NCBI RefSeq assembly: GCF_002101395.1
Contig: NZ_CP019706.1
Coordinates: forward strand, 2,108,001-2,172,000
Length of the DNA stretch: 64,000 nt
Direction: 5' to 3'
From: Pantoea alhagi
Lineage (GTDB): Bacteria > Pseudomonadota > Gammaproteobacteria > Enterobacterales > Enterobacteriaceae
A model generated the notes under the pieces. That model saw nothing but the letters and a program-made list of their open reading frames with translations, was not told where the DNA came from and did no database searches. A program made the translations under genes and the position numbers. Below, piece by piece: positions 53,121 through 63,201 of this stretch. Every line of letters begins with the position of its first letter. Positions within the stretch are counted from its first letter, which is position 1.

Positions 53121-53984
53121 TCATCCTTCTTGCTGTTCGAGTGCATATTTATACAGCGCGTTCTTTTTCACGCTGTGAATTTCTGCCGTCAGTGCTGCCG
53201 CTTTTTTTAACGGCAGCTCTTTTTGCAGCAGCGCCAGGGTGCGCAATGCTTCGATCGGCAGCGCCTCTTCATCGGCATGATGCCCTTCGACAACCAGCAC
53301 CATTTCGCCTTTACGCCGGTTGTCATCCTCTTCAATCCATGCCAGCAGCTCCGCTACCGGCGCACCGTGAATCGATTCCCAGGTTTTGGTGATCTCACGC
53401 GCCAGCACCACATAGCGCTCCGCCCCCAGTTCGCTGACCATATCGCGCAGGCTATCAAGCAGACGATGGGTTGATTCATAAAAAATCAGCGTACGCGGTT
53501 CCTGAGCAAGGGCGCGTAGCGTATCGCAACGCGCTTTGCTTTTGGCTGGTAAAAAGCCTTCATAGCAAAAGCGGTCGGAGGGCAAACCGGCGGCGCTCAG
53601 CGCAGCAATCGCGGCGCAGGCACCCGGCAGCGGTACCACGCGGATACCGGCTTCGCGACAGCGGCGCACCAGATGATAGCCAGGATCGTTGATTAATGGC
53701 GTACCGGCGTCGGAGACCAGCGCAATGCTCTGGCCTTCCTGCAGTTTCGTCAGCAGCAGCTCCGCTTTTTGCTGCTCATTATGATCGTGTAATGCGAACA
53801 GTCGCGCATTGATGGCGAAATGTTGTAGCAACAGTCCGGTATGACGTGTATCTTCCGCAGCCACCAGATCGACGCTTGTAAGCACCGCCAGCGCCCGCTG
53901 GGTGATGTCGCCCAGATTGCCTATTGGGGTGGGTACAATATAGAGCGTGCTGGCAGAAATCTCTGCCCGATCGTGTTGTTTCAT
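53121..53984 (-). CDS. rsmI: 16S rRNA (cytidine-1402-2'-O)-methyltransferase RsmI
   Basis: 287 residues of the tetrapyrrole-methylase-like family. [42 protein letters not shown] and [19 protein letters not shown] are all conserved. It methylates the ribose of C1402 in the 30S P site. It is divergent from lpoA, with 61 bases between the starts. Confidence 0.97.
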   Translation of the reverse strand: MKQHDRAEISASTLYIVPTPIGNLGDITQRALAVLTSVDLVAAEDTRHTGLLLQHFAINARLFALHDHNEQQKAELLLTKLQEGQSIALVSDAGTPLINDPGYHLVRRCREAGIRVVPLPGACAAIAALSAAGLPSDRFCYEGFLPAKSKARCDTLRALAQEPRTLIFYESTHRLLDSLRDMVSELGAERYVVLAREITKTWESIHGAPVAELLAWIEEDDNRRKGEMVLVVEGHHADEEALPIEALRTLALLQKELPLKKAAALTAEIHSVKKNALYKYALEQQEG

Positions 53985-54045
53985 TGTTTCATCCGAATTG
54001 CCGATTTAATATTGAGCATCCTGAAAAAAACTTACTGGATACAGT

Positions 54046-56109
54046 ATGCTTCCTTCAAAAGTCGTTCGAAAAAAAGCAGGGCGCTTTGTGCCTGTTCTCC
54101 TGGCTGGGCTGATCTTAGCAGCCTGTACCGGCCAGACGCCGCAGGCTCCCTCGGTAAATATTCAGGGACCGGCAACGGGCACATCCAGCTACTACCTGCA
54201 GCAGGTGCAGCAAAGCCCAGATGATAACAAGGCTGACTGGCAATTACTTGCGATACGTGCACTGCTTAATGAAGGGAAGTATCCCCAGGCATACCAGCAA
54301 ATTAATCAGCTGCCGCAGCAGCTGAGCGACACGCAGCGTCAGGAGCTACAGTTACTGACCGCCCAGCTGCGTCTTGGCAATCAGGATATCCCCAGCGCGC
54401 AGGCGATACTGGCGAAGCTTGATCCCTCAACCCTGTCGAAAGATCAGCAACAGCGCTACTACGGCCTGAAAATCGCCGCTAACCAGGGACGACCGTCGTT
54501 GGATCTGGTGCGCATGCTGATTGCGCAGGAGCCGCTGTTAACTGACAAAGCGCATCAGGATAATATTGATGCCACCTGGCAGACGCTGACGCAGCTGCCG
54601 CCAGAGGAGATGAACAGCCTGGCGATTAACGCGGATGAAAATACGCTGCAGGGCTGGCTCGACCTGCTCAACGTGTACAAAGCGAATCGTACCGATCCCG
54701 ATATGCTGAAAGCGGGGATTAGCGACTGGCATATGCGCTATCCGCAAAACCCGGCGGCAAAAACGCTGCCTACGGCGCTCGGCCAGGTGCAGAACTTCCA
54801 GCCCGCCTCAACCAATAAAATCGCGCTGCTGCTGCCGCTGAGCGGCCAGGCGCAGGTTTTTGCCAGCGCAATCCAGAAAGGTTTTAACGATGCGAAAAAC
54901 GGTCTGTTGAATGCGCCAACGGCACCTGCCGTCGGCAGTGCGCAAAATCCGGTTGCGTTATCCAACGATGGCGCGCAGCACGCTGAACCGAACGCAGGCG
55001 ATATTGCAACGCAGAACGCAGATGCGGTCGTCAGCCCCACCGCTGCGCCTGGTGACAGCGCGACCAGCCCTGAGGCTGCACCGCCGGCCACGCAGCCTGC
55101 GGCCAGCGTCACGAGCGCCCCGGCCAGCAACGCCGAGGTAAAAGTGTATGACACCAGCTCGCAGCCAATTCAGCAGGTATTGGCACAGGCGCAGCAGGAT
55201 GGCGCGACACTGGTGGTTGGGCCGTTGCTGAAGGATAAGGTGCAGCAGCTGGTGGATTCCTCCACGCCGCTGAATGTGCTGGCGCTTAATGAGCCGGAAA
55301 AAATCCAGAACCATCCGAATCTTTGCTACTTTGCGCTTTCTCCTGAAGACGAGGCGCGAGATGCTGCGCATCATATCTGGCAACAGGGCAAACGCATGCC
55401 GTTATTGCTGGTGCCGCGTAGCTCGCTGGGCGATCGCGTCAGCAAAGCGTTTGCACAGGAGTGGCAAACGCTGGGCGGCGGTACTGTGCAGCAGCAGGGG
55501 TTCGGCTCCTCAGCTGAGCTCAGGCAGGGCATCAACAGCGGCGCAGGCATCAGCCTGAGCGGTACGCCGGTGACGCCAGCGGCAAGCGAACCGCAGGGCA
55601 TCACTATTGCTGGCCTGACGATCCCGGCACCGCAGAGCAGCACGCCGCCTGAGGCTACAGCCAGCGGCGGCGCGGTGGATGCGGTTTATATCGTGGCCAC
55701 CCAGAGCGAGCTGCAACTGATTAAGCCGATGATCGCCATGCGTATCAGCAGCCGCAATAACGTTGCGCTCTATGCCAGCTCGCGCAGCTTCCAGGCTGGT
55801 GCCGGTCCTGATTTCCGTCTGGAAATGGAAGGGCTACAGTTTAGCGACATTCCGCTGCTGTCGGGCGCGAATCCAGGGCTGATGCAGCAGGCAGCGCGCA
55901 GCTTTAATAATGATTACTCGCTGGTTCGCCTGTATGCGATGGGCATTGATGCCTGGACGCTGGCTAACCACTTTAGCGAAATGCGTCAGATGCCCGGTTT
56001 CCGTATCGATGGCAACACCGGTCAACTGAGCGCCACGGATGATTGCGTTATCAACAGGAAGTTGACATGGAGCCAGTATCGTCAGGGGCAGGTGGTCCCG
56101 GCCAGCTAA
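54046..56109 (+). CDS. lpoA: Outer-membrane activator of penicillin-binding protein 1A, LpoA
   Basis: 687-residue lipoprotein (lipobox LAAC, Cys about 26). The N-terminal TPR-like helical domain (about 30-255) is followed by a C-terminal periplasmic-binding-protein-like domain, interrupted by an Ala/Pro/Thr-rich disordered stretch (about 290-365). It activates PBP1A from the outer membrane. [17 protein letters not shown] and YALGIDAW-like [14 protein letters not shown] are recognisable. Its 3' end overlaps yraN by 43 bases. Confidence 0.95.
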   Translation: MLPSKVVRKKAGRFVPVLLAGLILAACTGQTPQAPSVNIQGPATGTSSYYLQQVQQSPDDNKADWQLLAIRALLNEGKYPQAYQQINQLPQQLSDTQRQELQLLTAQLRLGNQDIPSAQAILAKLDPSTLSKDQQQRYYGLKIAANQGRPSLDLVRMLIAQEPLLTDKAHQDNIDATWQTLTQLPPEEMNSLAINADENTLQGWLDLLNVYKANRTDPDMLKAGISDWHMRYPQNPAAKTLPTALGQVQNFQPASTNKIALLLPLSGQAQVFASAIQKGFNDAKNGLLNAPTAPAVGSAQNPVALSNDGAQHAEPNAGDIATQNADAVVSPTAAPGDSATSPEAAPPATQPAASVTSAPASNAEVKVYDTSSQPIQQVLAQAQQDGATLVVGPLLKDKVQQLVDSSTPLNVLALNEPEKIQNHPNLCYFALSPEDEARDAAHHIWQQGKRMPLLLVPRSSLGDRVSKAFAQEWQTLGGGTVQQQGFGSSAELRQGINSGAGISLSGTPVTPAASEPQGITIAGLTIPAPQSSTPPEATASGGAVDAVYIVATQSELQLIKPMIAMRISSRNNVALYASSRSFQAGAGPDFRLEMEGLQFSDIPLLSGANPGLMQQAARSFNNDYSLVRLYAMGIDAWTLANHFSEMRQMPGFRIDGNTGQLSATDDCVINRKLTWSQYRQGQVVPAS

Positions 56110-56462
56110 GCCGCCAGCAACAAGGCGCGCGCTATGAACGCATAGCGCGACGTTATCTGGAGCAGGCGGGGTTGGTATTTGTCGCCGCCAACGTGCGATA
56201 TCGTGTTGGCGAGCTGGATTTAATTATGCGTGACGGGCGACAGTGGGTGTTTGTCGAGGTACGCTATCGTCGCGACGCGCATTTTGGCGGCGCGGCCGTC
56301 AGCGTAACCTGGCGCAAGCAGCAAAAACTGTTACGCAGCGCCGCCCTGTGGCTGGCGGCGCGCAACGCCAGTTTTGATACGGCAGAGTGTCGTTTCGACA
56401 TCGTCGCCATTACCGGGCAGCAGCTAACCTGGCTGCCCGATGCGTTTCAAGCCCACATTTAG
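56067..56462 (+). CDS. yraN: UPF0102 endonuclease-like protein YraN
   Basis: 131 residues from ATG 56067, which has AGGA about 7 bases before it and matches the E. coli length. The restriction-endonuclease-like core is visible: [11 protein letters not shown] and FVEVRYRR, the E-(X)n-D-EVR pattern. Related to Holliday-junction-resolvase folds; function unproven. It begins inside lpoA. Confidence 0.92.
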   Translation: MEPVSSGAGGPGQLSRQQQGARYERIARRYLEQAGLVFVAANVRYRVGELDLIMRDGRQWVFVEVRYRRDAHFGGAAVSVTWRKQQKLLRSAALWLAARNASFDTAECRFDIVAITGQQLTWLPDAFQAHI

Positions 56463-56476
56463 AACCAGGTGGTAGT

Positions 56477-57064
56477 GTGCTGGAAAGAATAAAAGCCTGT
56501 TTTACGGAAAGTATACAGACCCAGATAGCCGCTGCGGAGGCGTTACCCGATGCCATTTCCCGTGCGGCAATGACCATGGTGCAATCGCTGCTGAACGGCA
56601 ACAAGATCCTCTGCTGCGGCAACGGCACTTCGGCGGCGAATGCCCAGCATTTTGCCGCCAGCATGATTAACCGTTATGAAGCAGAGCGTCCCAGCCTGCC
56701 GGCGCTGGCGCTTAGCGCGGACAATATCCTGCTGACGGCGATTGGCGACGATCGTCTGCACGTCGAGGTTTATGCTAAACAGGTCCGGGCGTTGGGCCAG
56801 ACGGGGGACGTGCTGCTGGCGATCTCTACGCGTGGCAACAGTCGCGATATCGTTAAAGCGGTAGAAGCGGCGGTCACGCGCGATATGACCATCATTGCCC
56901 TGACCGGCTATGATGGCGGCGAGCTGGCTGGACTGCTGGGTCCGCAGGATGTGGAGATCCGCATTCCATCACACAGAAGCGCCAGAATTCATGAAATGCA
57001 TATGCTTACCGTGAACTGCCTGTGTGATTTGATCGATAACACTCTGTTTCCTCATCAGGAATAA
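56477..57064 (+). CDS. diaA: DnaA initiator-associating protein DiaA
   Basis: 195 residues, SIS-domain protein that tetramerises and helps DnaA assemble at oriC. The start is GTG at 56477 (AGGTGG before it), giving [20 protein letters not shown], the family N-terminus. [30 protein letters not shown] and [15 protein letters not shown] are conserved. The open frame extends upstream to 56387 but overlaps yraN and is not conserved. Confidence 0.95.
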   Translation: MLERIKACFTESIQTQIAAAEALPDAISRAAMTMVQSLLNGNKILCCGNGTSAANAQHFAASMINRYEAERPSLPALALSADNILLTAIGDDRLHVEVYAKQVRALGQTGDVLLAISTRGNSRDIVKAVEAAVTRDMTIIALTGYDGGELAGLLGPQDVEIRIPSHRSARIHEMHMLTVNCLCDLIDNTLFPHQE

Positions 57065-57077
57065 ACAAGGAGATGTA

Positions 57078-57650
57078 ATGAAGGCATTACCTGCACTGGC
57101 AGTGATCTTTGCCGCCCTGTTATTACAGGGCTGTGCCGCCGTTGTGGTGGGCAGCGCGGCGGTAGCGACCAAGAGCGCAACCGATCCGCGTACCGTAGGA
57201 ACTCAGGTGGATGACAGTACGCTGGAGCTGCGTGTCAGCAACGCGCTGGCGAAAGATCAGCAAATCAAGAAAGAGGCGCATATCGTGGCCACTGCCTATC
57301 AGGGCAAAGTGCTGCTGACCGGTCAGGCGCCGGGCGCGGAATTAGCCGATCGCGCGAAGCAGATCACCATGGGTGTTGATGGCGCAACGGAAGTGTATAA
57401 CGAAATTCGTCAGGGGCCGAAAGTGACGCTGGGTACCGCCTCTTCCGATACCTGGATCACCACCAAAGTACGTTCACAGCTTCTGGGCAGCGATCAGGTG
57501 AAATCTTCCAATGTGAAGGTCACCACTGAAAATGGCGAAGTGTTCCTGCTGGGTCTGGTAACCCAGAAAGAAGCCAGCGCGGCGGCGGATATCGCCAGCC
57601 GGGTAAGTGGCGTAAAGCATGTCACTACCGCGTTTACCATTCTGAAATAA
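57078..57650 (+). CDS. dolP: Outer-membrane lipoprotein DolP (YraP) with two BON domains
   Basis: 190 residues. Lipobox LQGC (Cys about 15-16 after processing), then two BON domains (about 45-115 and 120-190), including VLLTGQAPGAELADRAKQI and VFLLGLVTQKEASAAADIAS. It supports outer-membrane integrity and BAM activity at division sites. Last gene of the lpoA-yraN-diaA-dolP cluster. Confidence 0.95.
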   Translation: MKALPALAVIFAALLLQGCAAVVVGSAAVATKSATDPRTVGTQVDDSTLELRVSNALAKDQQIKKEAHIVATAYQGKVLLTGQAPGAELADRAKQITMGVDGATEVYNEIRQGPKVTLGTASSDTWITTKVRSQLLGSDQVKSSNVKVTTENGEVFLLGLVTQKEASAAADIASRVSGVKHVTTAFTILK

Positions 57651-57656
57651 TCTTGC

Positions 57657-57686
57657 CGGGGCGACGTTAGCGTCGCCCCAACTTTC
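57657..57686 (+). terminator. Hairpin terminator between dolP and yhaK
   Basis: A 9-bp perfect GC stem (57658-57666 with 57671-57679) and a 4-base loop, followed by a short T-rich stretch. Confidence 0.6.
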
Positions 57687-57689
57687 TGC

Positions 57690-58394
57690 TTAACTCATCA
57701 AATCCACTATCAGCGCGCGTAGCGGCGTTTGTGCCTTCAGGCGGATGCTGGTTTCATCGCAGATAAAAGCGCCATCGCCGCAGCCCAACGCTTCCCGTTC
57801 GCCATTTGCCGACATCGCCTGAAATTGACCATGAATCGACTGTAGCCAGGCGCGCGAGCCTTGCAACGGCTGATGCCATTCCTGGCCAGGTTCCAGCGTG
57901 ATGTGATGGATCCAGACCTGCTGGCGCACCTGTAGACTACTATTCTCGCCATCGGGCGAGGCGAGCAGCTGGTAGGGTTGATTTAACGCCAGCGGCAGCT
58001 GCTGCACCACGGGATTCTCACGTTGCGGGCAAGCATCCAGCCAGAGCTGAATCCGGGTCAGCGGCGCATCGCGGTTCACGTTTTGCTCGCTCCAGGTGAC
58101 GCCAGGCTGCGTCGCCAGCAGCAGAGCATCGCCTGCGCTGGCGCGACAATAATTGCCTTCACTATCGCGGTATTCCGCTTCGCCCTGCAGGATCAGATTA
58201 AGGATATCCACGCGTGGATAAGTACGCGGCTGGAGGGCGGCGCCGGGCGCGAGGACTTCCTGATTCAGTACCCGCAACGAGGCATAGCCCAGAAGTTTTG
58301 GATCAAAATAGTGGCCAAAGGAAAATGTATAACGCGCCTGCAACCAGCCGTAATCGGCCTGGCCGCACTGTTGCGCAGTACGTGGTTTCATCAT
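57690..58394 (-). CDS. yhaK: Pirin-family redox-sensitive bicupin YhaK
   Basis: 234 residues with two cupin domains. RTAQQCGQADYGWLQARYTF, FSFGHYFDPKLLGYASLRV and DGAFICDETSI match E. coli YhaK very closely. Its biochemical role is unknown; E. coli YhaK is linked to reactive oxygen and nitrogen stress. It is divergent from yhaJ, its probable regulator. Confidence 0.92.
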   Translation of the reverse strand: MMKPRTAQQCGQADYGWLQARYTFSFGHYFDPKLLGYASLRVLNQEVLAPGAALQPRTYPRVDILNLILQGEAEYRDSEGNYCRASAGDALLLATQPGVTWSEQNVNRDAPLTRIQLWLDACPQRENPVVQQLPLALNQPYQLLASPDGENSSLQVRQQVWIHHITLEPGQEWHQPLQGSRAWLQSIHGQFQAMSANGEREALGCGDGAFICDETSIRLKAQTPLRALIVDLMS

Positions 58395-58527
58395 TGTAAG
58401 ATTACCTCTCCAGCGCTGGTTTATGTCGCCAGGTCGTCTGTCAGGTTTCTATGGTAAATATCTGGACGGCGGATTGTTAGCCAGTTAATCTGCCAGGCAT
58501 ATTCAAAATTACTGACAGAGACGTGCT

Positions 58528-59427
58528 ATGGCAAAAGATCGGGCCCTGACTTTGGAAGCACTACGCGTGATGGACGCTATCGATCGGCGCGGCAGCTTTG
58601 CTGCAGCGGCTGACGAACTGGGCCGCGTACCTTCCGCCCTCAGCTACACCATGCAAAAACTGGAAGAAGAGTTAGATGTAGTGTTGTTCGATCGCTCTGG
58701 TCATCGCACTAAATTCACTAACGTAGGGCGTATGCTACTGGAGCGCGGTCGGGTGTTGCTGGAAGCAGCCGATAAACTCACCACCGATGCGGAAGCGCTG
58801 GCGCGCGGCTGGGAAACTCATCTCACCATCGTTACCGAGGCGCTGGTGCCTACCGAAACGTTATTTCCGCTGGTGGAAAAGCTATCGGAAAAAGCGAATA
58901 CGCAAATGTCGTTAATTACCGAGGTGCTGGCAGGTGCCTGGGAACGGCTGGAGCAGGGACGGGCCGATATTGTTGTGGCTCCGGATCTGCACTTTCGTGC
59001 CTCCGCCGAGATCAATACCCGCAAACTCTATAGCATTATGAGCGTGATCGTTGCCAGCCCGGATCATCCGATTCATCAGGAACCAGAGCCGCTTTCTGAA
59101 ACAACACGCGTGAAATATCGCGGGATTGCGGTAGCGGATACCGCCCGTGAAAGGCCGGTACTGACGGTACAGCTGCTGGATAAGCAGCAGCGCCTGACGC
59201 TCAGCAGTATGGATGATAAGCGCCGCGCCTTGCTGGCGGGCTTAGGTGTGGCAAGCATGCCTTATCCGCTGGTGGAGCAGGATATCGCCGAAGGTCGTCT
59301 GCGCGTGGTTAGCCCTGAAACCACCAGTGAAATTGATATTATCATGGCCTGGCGGCGCGACAGCATGGGCGAGGCTAAAGCCTGGTGCCTGCGTGAAATC
59401 CCGCGTCTGCTGGCCAAAAAAGGGTAA
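58528..59427 (+). CDS. yhaJ: LysR-family regulator YhaJ
   Basis: 299 residues. An N-terminal winged HTH (about 5-65; LEALRVMDAIDRRGSFAAAA) and a LysR substrate domain (about 95-295) match E. coli YhaJ along the length. In E. coli YhaJ responds to nitroaromatics and controls yhaK and yqjF, both of which lie near it here. Confidence 0.94.
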   Translation: MAKDRALTLEALRVMDAIDRRGSFAAAADELGRVPSALSYTMQKLEEELDVVLFDRSGHRTKFTNVGRMLLERGRVLLEAADKLTTDAEALARGWETHLTIVTEALVPTETLFPLVEKLSEKANTQMSLITEVLAGAWERLEQGRADIVVAPDLHFRASAEINTRKLYSIMSVIVASPDHPIHQEPEPLSETTRVKYRGIAVADTARERPVLTVQLLDKQQRLTLSSMDDKRRALLAGLGVASMPYPLVEQDIAEGRLRVVSPETTSEIDIIMAWRRDSMGEAKAWCLREIPRLLAKKG

Positions 59428-59584
59428 CCAGAGCGCTGACCAGGCCAGATTTGCGGGGAAACTTCGCCATGACGCCGTAGCGGTATGAGCCGCCAGAGCG
59501 CCTCGCGAAATAGTTACCCCGGAAATCGCCATCTCACAGGCGAGTGAGTCATTAACCTTGTACTCGTATTACCCCAGCTGCCGG

Positions 59585-60571
59585 TCAGGAAAAGCGTTCG
59601 TCGCGTCCGTGCGGCTCATCCCAGTCAAAGGCGGGCCCTGTGGAGATCACGCCGCTGGGGTTAATGGTTTTATGACTGCGGTAGTAGTGATGGCGGATAT
59701 GTTGCAGGTTAACCGTCCCGGCAATGCCTGGCATCTGCCAGATATCGCGTAAAAAGCCGTTCAGATTGAGATAGTCGCCGATACGATGCCTGTCGCATTT
59801 AAAATGGGTAACGTATACCGGATCGAAGCGCACCAGCGTGGTCCACAACCGAAGATCCGCTTCGGTAAGCTGATTTCCGGTCAGCCAGCGATGCTGGCCC
59901 AGTATCTGCTCCAGACGATTCAGCGAATGAAACAGCGCTTCTACTGCTTCGTCATACGCTGCCTGTGAAGTGGCAAAACCCGATTTATAGACGCCGTTAT
60001 TCACCGTATCGTAGATCCAGCCGTTCAGCTCATCGATCTCCGCGCGCAGTTCAACAGGATAGTAATCCCCGGCGCGTGCGCCGACGGCGTCAAAAGCGGT
60101 GTTAAACATGCGGATAATATCGGCAGATTCATTGCTGACAATGGTCTGCTGCTGTTTATCCCATAGCACGGGCACCGTTACCCGACCGCTATAGTCTGCA
60201 TCGGCATGCTGATAAAGCTGATAAAGAAAGTCATGCTGGTAAAGCGTATCGCCGGTGGCCGCCGGGAAATCGGTAGCGAATGTCCAGCCGTTTTCCAGCA
60301 TCAGCGGATGTACCACGGAAACGGAAATCATCTGCTCCAGCCCTTTTAGCTGACGCATCAACAGTGTGCGATGCGCCCACGGGCAGGCAAGCGATACATA
60401 AAGATGATAGCGATCGCGTTCGGCGGCAAACCCCGCTTTTCCCGTTGGGCCCGCGCTACCGTCAGCGGTAACCCAGTTACGAAACGCGGACTCGGAGCGC
60501 TTAAAGCGGCCACCGTTCGATTTGGTGTCATACCAGGTATCTTGCCAGACACCCTCAACCAGTTGTCCCAT
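59585..60571 (-). CDS. yqjG: Glutathionyl-hydroquinone reductase YqjG
   Basis: 328 residues, Xi-class glutathione transferase that reduces glutathionyl-hydroquinones. The catalytic Cys63 lies in LACPWAHR; further family features are NESADIIRMFN and LTEADLRLWTTLVRFDPVY. GGAGG lies 4 bases before the ATG. It lies downstream of yqjF on the same strand. Confidence 0.96.
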   Translation of the reverse strand: MGQLVEGVWQDTWYDTKSNGGRFKRSESAFRNWVTADGSAGPTGKAGFAAERDRYHLYVSLACPWAHRTLLMRQLKGLEQMISVSVVHPLMLENGWTFATDFPAATGDTLYQHDFLYQLYQHADADYSGRVTVPVLWDKQQQTIVSNESADIIRMFNTAFDAVGARAGDYYPVELRAEIDELNGWIYDTVNNGVYKSGFATSQAAYDEAVEALFHSLNRLEQILGQHRWLTGNQLTEADLRLWTTLVRFDPVYVTHFKCDRHRIGDYLNLNGFLRDIWQMPGIAGTVNLQHIRHHYYRSHKTINPSGVISTGPAFDWDEPHGRDERFS

Positions 60572-60640
60572 AAAGCCTCCAAAATCAAAGGGGCGAGAAT
60601 GTTTTATTCTCGCCCGTAGAGAGTTAAGTATAGCCAGCGC

Positions 60641-61033
60641 TTACCACTTTTTACCCAGCAAGCGGTCGATGCTGTAAGCGCCCGAACCGCTGATCCCCAA
60701 CAGCAGGAAGCCACCCGCGATCGACAGGTTTTTCATGAACATAATCGCGTTAACGCCCTCAGCGAAATTGCTGTGGAACAGGAAAGCGGTCAACACCGTA
60801 AAAACCGCGGTAAACAGTGCGGTAAAGCGCGTCAGAAAACCGAACAGAATTGCCAGCCCGCCGCCCAGCTCAAGCAGGATAACCAACGGCAGAATAAACG
60901 CCGGTACGCCCATCGCCTGCATATACTGCGCGGTACTATCATAGCCAGTGACTTTACCCCAGCCAGACACGATAAACAGGATCGGCAGTAAAATGCGCGC
61001 TATCAGCAGGCCAATATCTTCGAATTTTTTCAT
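60641..61033 (-). CDS. yqjF: DoxX-family membrane protein YqjF
   Basis: 130 residues with four hydrophobic helices, DoxX-like. GLLIARILLPILFIVSGWGK and LELGGGLAILFGFLTR are typical. E. coli yqjF is induced by YhaJ in response to nitrotoluene products. A short hairpin lies in its leader at 61057-61077. Confidence 0.92.
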   Translation of the reverse strand: MKKFEDIGLLIARILLPILFIVSGWGKVTGYDSTAQYMQAMGVPAFILPLVILLELGGGLAILFGFLTRFTALFTAVFTVLTAFLFHSNFAEGVNAIMFMKNLSIAGGFLLLGISGSGAYSIDRLLGKKW

Positions 61034-61056
61034 GATCTTCCCCAGTGTTGTTTTTT

Positions 61057-61077
61057 CTCAGGCAAAAAGAGCCTGAG
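61057..61077 (-). other. Hairpin in the yqjF leader
   Basis: CTCAGGC-N7-GCCTGAG is a perfect 7-bp stem about 24-44 bases before the yqjF start. On the transcript it is followed by an A-run, so it is not a terminator in this direction. Confidence 0.4.
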
Positions 61078-61200
61078 CAAGTATTTAGTGTGATTGCAGA
61101 CGATTACACGCTGCTCTCGGTAACTGAGGAGGATAATAAGAGGACGGGGAAAGATTTGTAAGCAAGATAAACTGTCAAAGAGGTTCAATAAAATTGATAT

Positions 61201-61228
61201 TGATTGCCTGCGGGTCGGCAGGCAATCA
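61201..61228 (-). terminator. Hairpin terminator after yqjK
   Basis: An 11-bp perfect stem (TGATTGCCTGC / GCAGGCAATCA) with a 6-base loop, followed on the minus strand by AT-rich sequence with T runs. Confidence 0.65.
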
Positions 61229-61237
61229 GAGGCGGTG

Positions 61238-61525
61238 CTATTTCTTGCGCGGCAGATTGGATTTTATCAGCCGCCAGGTGCTCCAAAAGCCCAGACCACG
61301 CTTCGCCCAGCGCATTAAAAAGTTGGGGTTACGTACCGACCAGATCGCTAATGCACTGCTACCGATAGCCAGATAGCTACGCAGACTAAGCAGCGTCATC
61401 CAACCGCGATCGTAACGGGCGGTTTCCAACAGCCACTCACGGCGCGCCAGACTAAGATCGAGGCGCTGCTGGTGAATAGTTATTAACAGATCCGCTTTAC
61501 GTCGTTCACGGTCAGCACGCGTCAT
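61238..61525 (-). CDS. yqjK: YqjK-like protein
   Basis: 95 residues, basic, with one moderately hydrophobic segment (about 46-64). Placement and sequence fit the YqjK family; similarity is weaker than for the neighbours. Its start overlaps the yqjE stop by 4 bases (ATGA). Function unknown. Confidence 0.82.
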   Translation of the reverse strand: MTRADRERRKADLLITIHQQRLDLSLARREWLLETARYDRGWMTLLSLRSYLAIGSSALAIWSVRNPNFLMRWAKRGLGFWSTWRLIKSNLPRKK

Positions 61526-61920
61526 GGGTGGCGGTCCTCCAGCATTTGACGGTCAGAAGAGAGCTCTTTCCGTGTATGGTGAAGCAGCGTGGATTTACGT
61601 GACTTACGTAACGTCCAGAGGCCAAAAAACAGCGCCAGCACAAACAGAACGCAAGTCGTAATGCCAATGACCATCAGGCGATACTGTGCGTCAACCGCCC
61701 AGATAATCAACACCATCAGGCTCATCAGACCAAAAGCGGTAAACAGCATGGTCAGGCCAGTCATCAACAGCATCTGTATCAGATTAGCCTTTTCCTCTTC
61801 CAGCTCGACCACAGCAAGGCGTACACGGGTTTCTACCATGCTAACCAGCGTAGTGACGAGACGCTGTCCGATGTTTATGACCCCTTTGCCCGGGCCGTGG
61901 CTCTGCTGAGAATCGGCCAT
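61522..61920 (-). CDS. yqjE: Phage-holin-family membrane protein YqjE
   Basis: 132 residues. Two long hydrophobic helices (about 50-72 and 82-104), flanked by charged ends, of the Actinobacterial holin-X/YqjE family. It follows yqjD by 2 bases. In E. coli yqjC-D-E-K are RpoS-linked. The physiological role is unclear. Confidence 0.9.
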   Translation of the reverse strand: MADSQQSHGPGKGVINIGQRLVTTLVSMVETRVRLAVVELEEEKANLIQMLLMTGLTMLFTAFGLMSLMVLIIWAVDAQYRLMVIGITTCVLFVLALFFGLWTLRKSRKSTLLHHTRKELSSDRQMLEDRHP

Positions 61921-61922
61921 AA

Positions 61923-62228
61923 TTAACGACGCGAAATCAGCATGCCGATGGCCAGCCCGATGGCTGCGCCAATCCCTACGCCGTGCCAGGGATTTTCACG
62001 CACGTAATCATCGGCGTGGCTAACCGCTTCACGGGTAGTCTGCGACAGACGGTCGCCGGTTTCGCCGAGACGCAGGCGCGACTCATCCAGCGCGGCACGC
62101 GCTTTGCTACGCAGTTTATCCATTTCTGATTTTGATTTATCGGTGGAATGGCTAAGCACTTCTTCCAGCGTATCCGCCAGATTCTTCAGCTCGGCGCGCA
62201 GGTGTTCTGACGTAGTATCTTTTGACAT
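61923..62228 (-). CDS. yqjD: Ribosome-associated membrane protein YqjD (ElaB/DUF883 family)
   Basis: 101 residues. A charged helical N-terminal part and a C-terminal anchor with GVGIGAAIGLAIGMLISRR. E. coli YqjD anchors ribosomes to the inner membrane in stationary phase and slows growth. It heads the D-E-K group. Confidence 0.93.
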   Translation of the reverse strand: MSKDTTSEHLRAELKNLADTLEEVLSHSTDKSKSEMDKLRSKARAALDESRLRLGETGDRLSQTTREAVSHADDYVRENPWHGVGIGAAIGLAIGMLISRR

Positions 62229-62270
62229 GAAACACTCCTTTATTCTCAGGCAATGTACGCTGTAAATGGG

Positions 62271-62642
62271 TTACCAGGGAGCAGACTGAAGCGCTTTAAG
62301 CTCTTCACGTTCTTCCTGTAATTTTCGTTGGCGTTTAGCGATTTTTTCCTTATCGCCATCTTCTTCGGCATCTTTTAAATCTTGCTCTCGCTCTGCCACT
62401 TCCCGCTTTTTCGCGTTGATGTTTTCCTGATGAGCCGCTTTGAGCTTTTCATCAGTGCAGCTGGCGCGGACTTCCGTCAAAGCCCGCTCGAGGCCGTTCA
62501 CCCGGCGTTGATTATCATGTTGTTTAGCAACTGCGATCTCATGCTCAATGTTTTTCTCTTTCTGCAAACAGAGTACGCCAGCGGCGTGGGTAAAGCCGGA
62601 AAGGGAAAAAAGAGCCAGAAAAAGCGAGGTACGAAATTTCAT
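62271..62642 (-). CDS. yqjC: DUF1090 periplasmic protein YqjC
   Basis: 123 residues from ATG 62642 with a signal peptide (1-20, ending FTHAAG) and a long charged coiled-coil-like C-terminus (EVAEREQDLKDAEEDGDKEK). The open frame extends 30 codons upstream without family support. Matches the DUF1090/YqjC family. Function unknown. Confidence 0.88.
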   Translation of the reverse strand: MKFRTSLFLALFSLSGFTHAAGVLCLQKEKNIEHEIAVAKQHDNQRRVNGLERALTEVRASCTDEKLKAAHQENINAKKREVAEREQDLKDAEEDGDKEKIAKRQRKLQEEREELKALQSAPW

Positions 62643-62826
62643 CCGATCATGACCTTCCATTGTTAAATTCAGCCGTTCCCTGTGAACGGTAAAGATGCAG
62701 CAGCTATAAGGCTGGCAGCCATGCCGCCTCATAACCTTTTGTAAGAATAGACACTCTTTCCGGAAAGCTCAAAAGTGTTGAGGAAGAAAGCCTGTTTTGG
62801 GACAGGAATGACGCTGTGGAGCAGGG

Positions 62827-63201
62827 TTAACCTACAGATTGTGGGCGCAGCGAGATCTTATTCAGCCAGCCGCCGCTGTTTTCCATCTGAGCGATATCAA
62901 ACCCGTGCGGCAGAATTTTAAGCAGGGCACGCTGTGCTGCCAGGCTCTGTTCCTGCGACTCAAAGCGCAAAACCAGCGAATCCTGGGCGGGTGTAATGCT
63001 TTTTACCTGTATCCCCTGGGCGTTAAGCCGCTGCCAGACATAAAATCCATCCGGCAAGGTGACGCCCTGTTCGGCGGCGCGAATTTGCAGGGCGTTCTCA
63101 TGGCGAAACAGGGCCGGGACCAGCGCAAAAGTAATGATCGCCAGTAATCCAACCAGCAGCCAGCGCAGCGGCTGGCGTAAAAGAGGCTGTAACCATTGCA
63201 T
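62827..63201 (-). CDS. mzrA: EnvZ/OmpR modulator MzrA
   Basis: 124 residues, one N-terminal membrane segment (about 13-30) and a periplasmic domain. In E. coli MzrA contacts EnvZ and links the CpxAR and EnvZ/OmpR systems. It overlaps the yqjA stop by one base, the conserved order. Confidence 0.9.
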   Translation of the reverse strand: MQWLQPLLRQPLRWLLVGLLAIITFALVPALFRHENALQIRAAEQGVTLPDGFYVWQRLNAQGIQVKSITPAQDSLVLRFESQEQSLAAQRALLKILPHGFDIAQMENSGGWLNKISLRPQSVG